Shown: positions 5,084-6,809 of the stretch, piece after piece
How positions within the stretch are numbered: position 1 is the stretch's first letter
Layout of the letters: every line of letters starts with the position of its first letter
Source: Patescibacteria group bacterium AH-259-L07
Lineage (GTDB): Bacteria; Patescibacteriota; Patescibacteriia; UBA2591; UBA6264
Reading direction: 5' to 3'
Assembly: GCA_027718005.1 (NCBI GenBank)
Contig: JALLOP010000077.1
Location: forward strand, 1 to 6,809
Length of the DNA stretch: 6,809 nt
Program-made: the position numbers and the translations under genes
The notes under the pieces: generated by a model
The model's input: the letters and a program-made list of their open reading frames with translations, nothing else
Told to the model about the DNA's origin: nothing
Databases searched by the model: none

Positions 5084-6809
5084 ATGAAATCCGAAGCTAA
5101 AACATGTCAAAACTGCAAACAAAAGTTCATAATTGAACCCGAGGATTTTGATTTTTACAATAAAATTAATGTTCCTGCACCAACCTTTTGCCCGGAATGT
5201 CGCTTGATTCGGCGTTTTGCTTGGCGAAATCAATATTTTCTTTATCAGCGAGAGTGCGATAGGTGTGGAAAAGCAATGATCTCTGTTTTTTCAAAAGATA
5301 CAGGGCTAACGGTGTATTGTCCGCCGTGCTGGTGGTCGGACAGATGGGATGGGCTGGAGTACGGTGTTGACTTTGACCCAAAAAAGCCGTTTCTGGTTCA
5401 GCTACGTAAACTATTACAAAGGGTGCCAGTTATGAATCGTTTTTGTGTGTACGCAGGACTGGTGAATTCAGAATACACAAACATGGTGAGTTATCTCAAG
5501 AACTGCTACCTCGTAAGCCATGCCGACCACAACGAAAACTGCGCCTATTCGGCTTTTATCACCCATACAAAGGATTCGTATGACAGTCTTATGGTAGATA
5601 AGTGCGAACTTTGTTATGAATGCGTGAATTGCAGGAGATGCTTTAACGCGTTCTTTTCTGTCGATTGTCAAGATTGCCATGATATAGGTTTTTCTCGAAA
5701 CTGTATAGGATGTAGCCACTGTTTTGGTTGTACGAATTTGCGGAATAAGCAGTACCACATATTCAACAAGCCGTACTCAAAAGAAGAGTATGAAAAAAAG
5801 ATACGGGAGCTACAACCGAAGACTCTCACCGCTCGAAGAAAAATCCAAGAGCACGTTGAGAAGCTTTGGAATAAATTCCCCCAAAAGTACATGCACGAGA
5901 GGAAGAATACTAATGTATCAGGTGATTACATTTACAACTCAAAAAACGCCCGTGATTCATACATCGTAGCCGATTGTGAAAATTGCCGATTTTGCTCCAT
6001 TGTTGGTCCTGGCGGACTCAAGGACTGCTATGACTTTACCCACTACACAGGCGGAGAGTTATTTTATGAAGGATTGCAAATTGGCGATCAGGCATCACGT
6101 ATTTTCTTCAGCTGGTTTGTTGTCTCTGGTGTTCGAGAAGTGGAATATAGTATGTTTATCATCGGCGGAAGTAACATATTTGGCTCTGTCGGTTTGAAGA
6201 AAAGAGAGTATTGTATTTTGAACAAGCAGTACCCAAAAGTAGAGTTTGAGATATTACGGGAGCAAATTATTGATCAGATGAATATAAACCCGTACAAAGA
6301 CAAACAGGGAAACGTGTATCGTTACGGAGAGTTCTTCCCAATCGAGTTAAGTCCTTTTGGTTACAACGAGACAGCGTATGAACACTTTCCCATTGCAGAA
6401 GAAGAGGCAAAAGTAAGAGGATATAATTGGAGACTCATGCGGGAGAGAGACTATAAGGTGACAAAAAAATCGAGCGAACTTCCAGAAATAATAGAGGATG
6501 TTGACGATAGTATCACCAGCGAAGTTATCAGCTGTGAACATGAGGGAAAATGTGATGATCAATGTACCACGGCGTTCAAGGTCATTCCTCAAGAACTTCA
6601 ATTTTACAGACGGATGAGCTTGCCCGTACCGCACTTGTGCCCAAACTGTCGCTACGCAAAGAGGATAACGTGGAGAAATCTAGCAAAACTATACAAGCGA
6701 AAATGTCAGTGTGCTGGTATACGATCAGAAAATAATCTGTACCAGAACACCGTTGCTCATCAGCATCACGGATCTAATCATTGTCCCAACGAATTCGAAA
6801 CCACGTACT
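5084..6809 (+). CDS. Cysteine-rich multi-zinc-ribbon protein, copy 3 of three paralogues (3' end outside the window)
   Basis: My translation from ATG 5084 stays open for 575 codons to the last base, with no frameshift. By comparison with copy 2, about 19 residues remain, giving roughly 594. It has about 35 cysteines so far. N-terminal ribbon: C8-x2-C11 and C36-x2-C39. A second complete ribbon follows: C58-x2-C61 (CDRCGK) and C79-x2-C82 (YCPPCWW), which copies 1 and 2 have lost. Cysteines at 174, 177, 180, 183 and 186 form a ladder. Repeat signatures lie at 215 (GCTNLRNKQYHIFNKPYSKEEY) and 367 (GSVGLKKREYCILNKQYPKVEF, with Ser for the usual Cys). The C-terminal module has C519-x2-C522, CQC, NHC, and stops at ETTY. 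An in-frame TAG at 5036-5038 and no other start codon after it support ATG 5084. GA-rich AAGAAG lies just upstream. Probably the least degenerate copy at its N-terminus. Function unknown. Confidence 0.85.
   Translation, partial: MKSEAKTCQNCKQKFIIEPEDFDFYNKINVPAPTFCPECRLIRRFAWRNQYFLYQRECDRCGKAMISVFSKDTGLTVYCPPCWWSDRWDGLEYGVDFDPKKPFLVQLRKLLQRVPVMNRFCVYAGLVNSEYTNMVSYLKNCYLVSHADHNENCAYSAFITHTKDSYDSLMVDKCELCYECVNCRRCFNAFFSVDCQDCHDIGFSRNCIGCSHCFGCTNLRNKQYHIFNKPYSKEEYEKKIRELQPKTLTARRKIQEHVEKLWNKFPQKYMHERKNTNVSGDYIYNSKNARDSYIVADCENCRFCSIVGPGGLKDCYDFTHYTGGELFYEGLQIGDQASRIFFSWFVVSGVREVEYSMFIIGGSNIFGSVGLKKREYCILNKQYPKVEFEILREQIIDQMNINPYKDKQGNVYRYGEFFPIELSPFGYNETAYEHFPIAEEEAKVRGYNWRLMRERDYKVTKKSSELPEIIEDVDDSITSEVISCEHEGKCDDQCTTAFKVIPQELQFYRRMSLPVPHLCPNCRYAKRITWRNLAKLYKRKCQCAGIRSENNLYQNTVAHQHHGSNHCPNEFETTY
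5108..5154 (+). repeat. 47-bp segment identical to 3255-3301 (copy 3 member)
   Basis: This is the partner of the identical block in copy 2. The 17 bases at 5099-5115 that lead into it instead match copy 1 (909-925) exactly, with the copy 1 match ending inside the copy 2 match. The start of copy 3 therefore reads as a short mosaic of the other two copies. Confidence 0.85.

Noticed and set aside
5724..6197. Two short + strand open frames (5724-5969 and 5976-6197)
   Set aside because: They lie in another frame inside copy 3, whose own frame is unbroken and fully matched to its paralogues.
891..6809. CoA-transferase (CaiB/BaiF) label, which I recall seeing on some similar CPR proteins
   Set aside because: Nothing in these cysteine-rich sequences resembles a CoA-transferase; the label appears to be propagated annotation.
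6790..6809. Copy 3 as a truncated pseudogene
   Set aside because: It reads through without interruption to the last base; the missing tail is explained by the window edge.

Overview
The window is a one-directional run of five + strand genes with almost no non-coding DNA. Moderate to low GC, weak or absent Shine-Dalgarno sequences and the particular families present suggest an uncultivated Candidate Phyla Radiation (Patescibacteria) genome, possibly Parcubacteria-like. That assignment rests on remembered family distribution, not on a search, and I hold it at about 0.6.

Layout: (1) nt 1-894, the C-terminal part of an AAA+ ATPase of the AAA_14/DUF4143 type, cut by the left edge. (2) nt 891-2648, a 585-residue cysteine-rich zinc-ribbon protein (copy 1), whose ATG overlaps the ATPase stop as ATGA. 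(3) nt 2683-3213, a small ORF6N-domain DNA-binding protein with a C-terminal coiled coil. (4) nt 3231-5030, a 599-residue paralogue of copy 1 (copy 2). (5) nt 5084 to the right edge, a third paralogue (copy 3), open for 575 codons and lacking only about 19 residues because the window ends. Gaps are -4, 34, 17 and 53 nt. The last gap holds a perfect 12-bp hairpin with a GGAA loop.

The main interest is the paralogous trio. Each protein begins and ends with a related zinc-ribbon module, and these two modules align with each other without gaps over about 44 residues. Between them lie two related cysteine-rich repeats of about 115 residues. Each ends in a signature of the type FGC-GL-x-K-x-Y-...-NK-...-KEEY, at residue 215 in all three copies and again at 362 or 367. 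Inside the first repeat, cysteines fall every third residue and short FS-x-D-C-x-x-C units recur every 12 residues, which suggests a metal-rich solenoid. The copies differ in which cysteine sets survive and in their similarity pattern along the length, so they look like diverged and partly recombined duplicates rather than recent copies. No catalytic motif, signal peptide or membrane segment is visible in them, and I assign no function.

The compact layout would allow one transcript, with the ORF6N protein as a possible DNA-binding regulator and the ATPase translationally linked to copy 1. This functional link is inference. I see no tRNA, rRNA, CRISPR array, insertion sequence or convincing intrinsic terminator. 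No gene-free stretch exceeds 53 nt.
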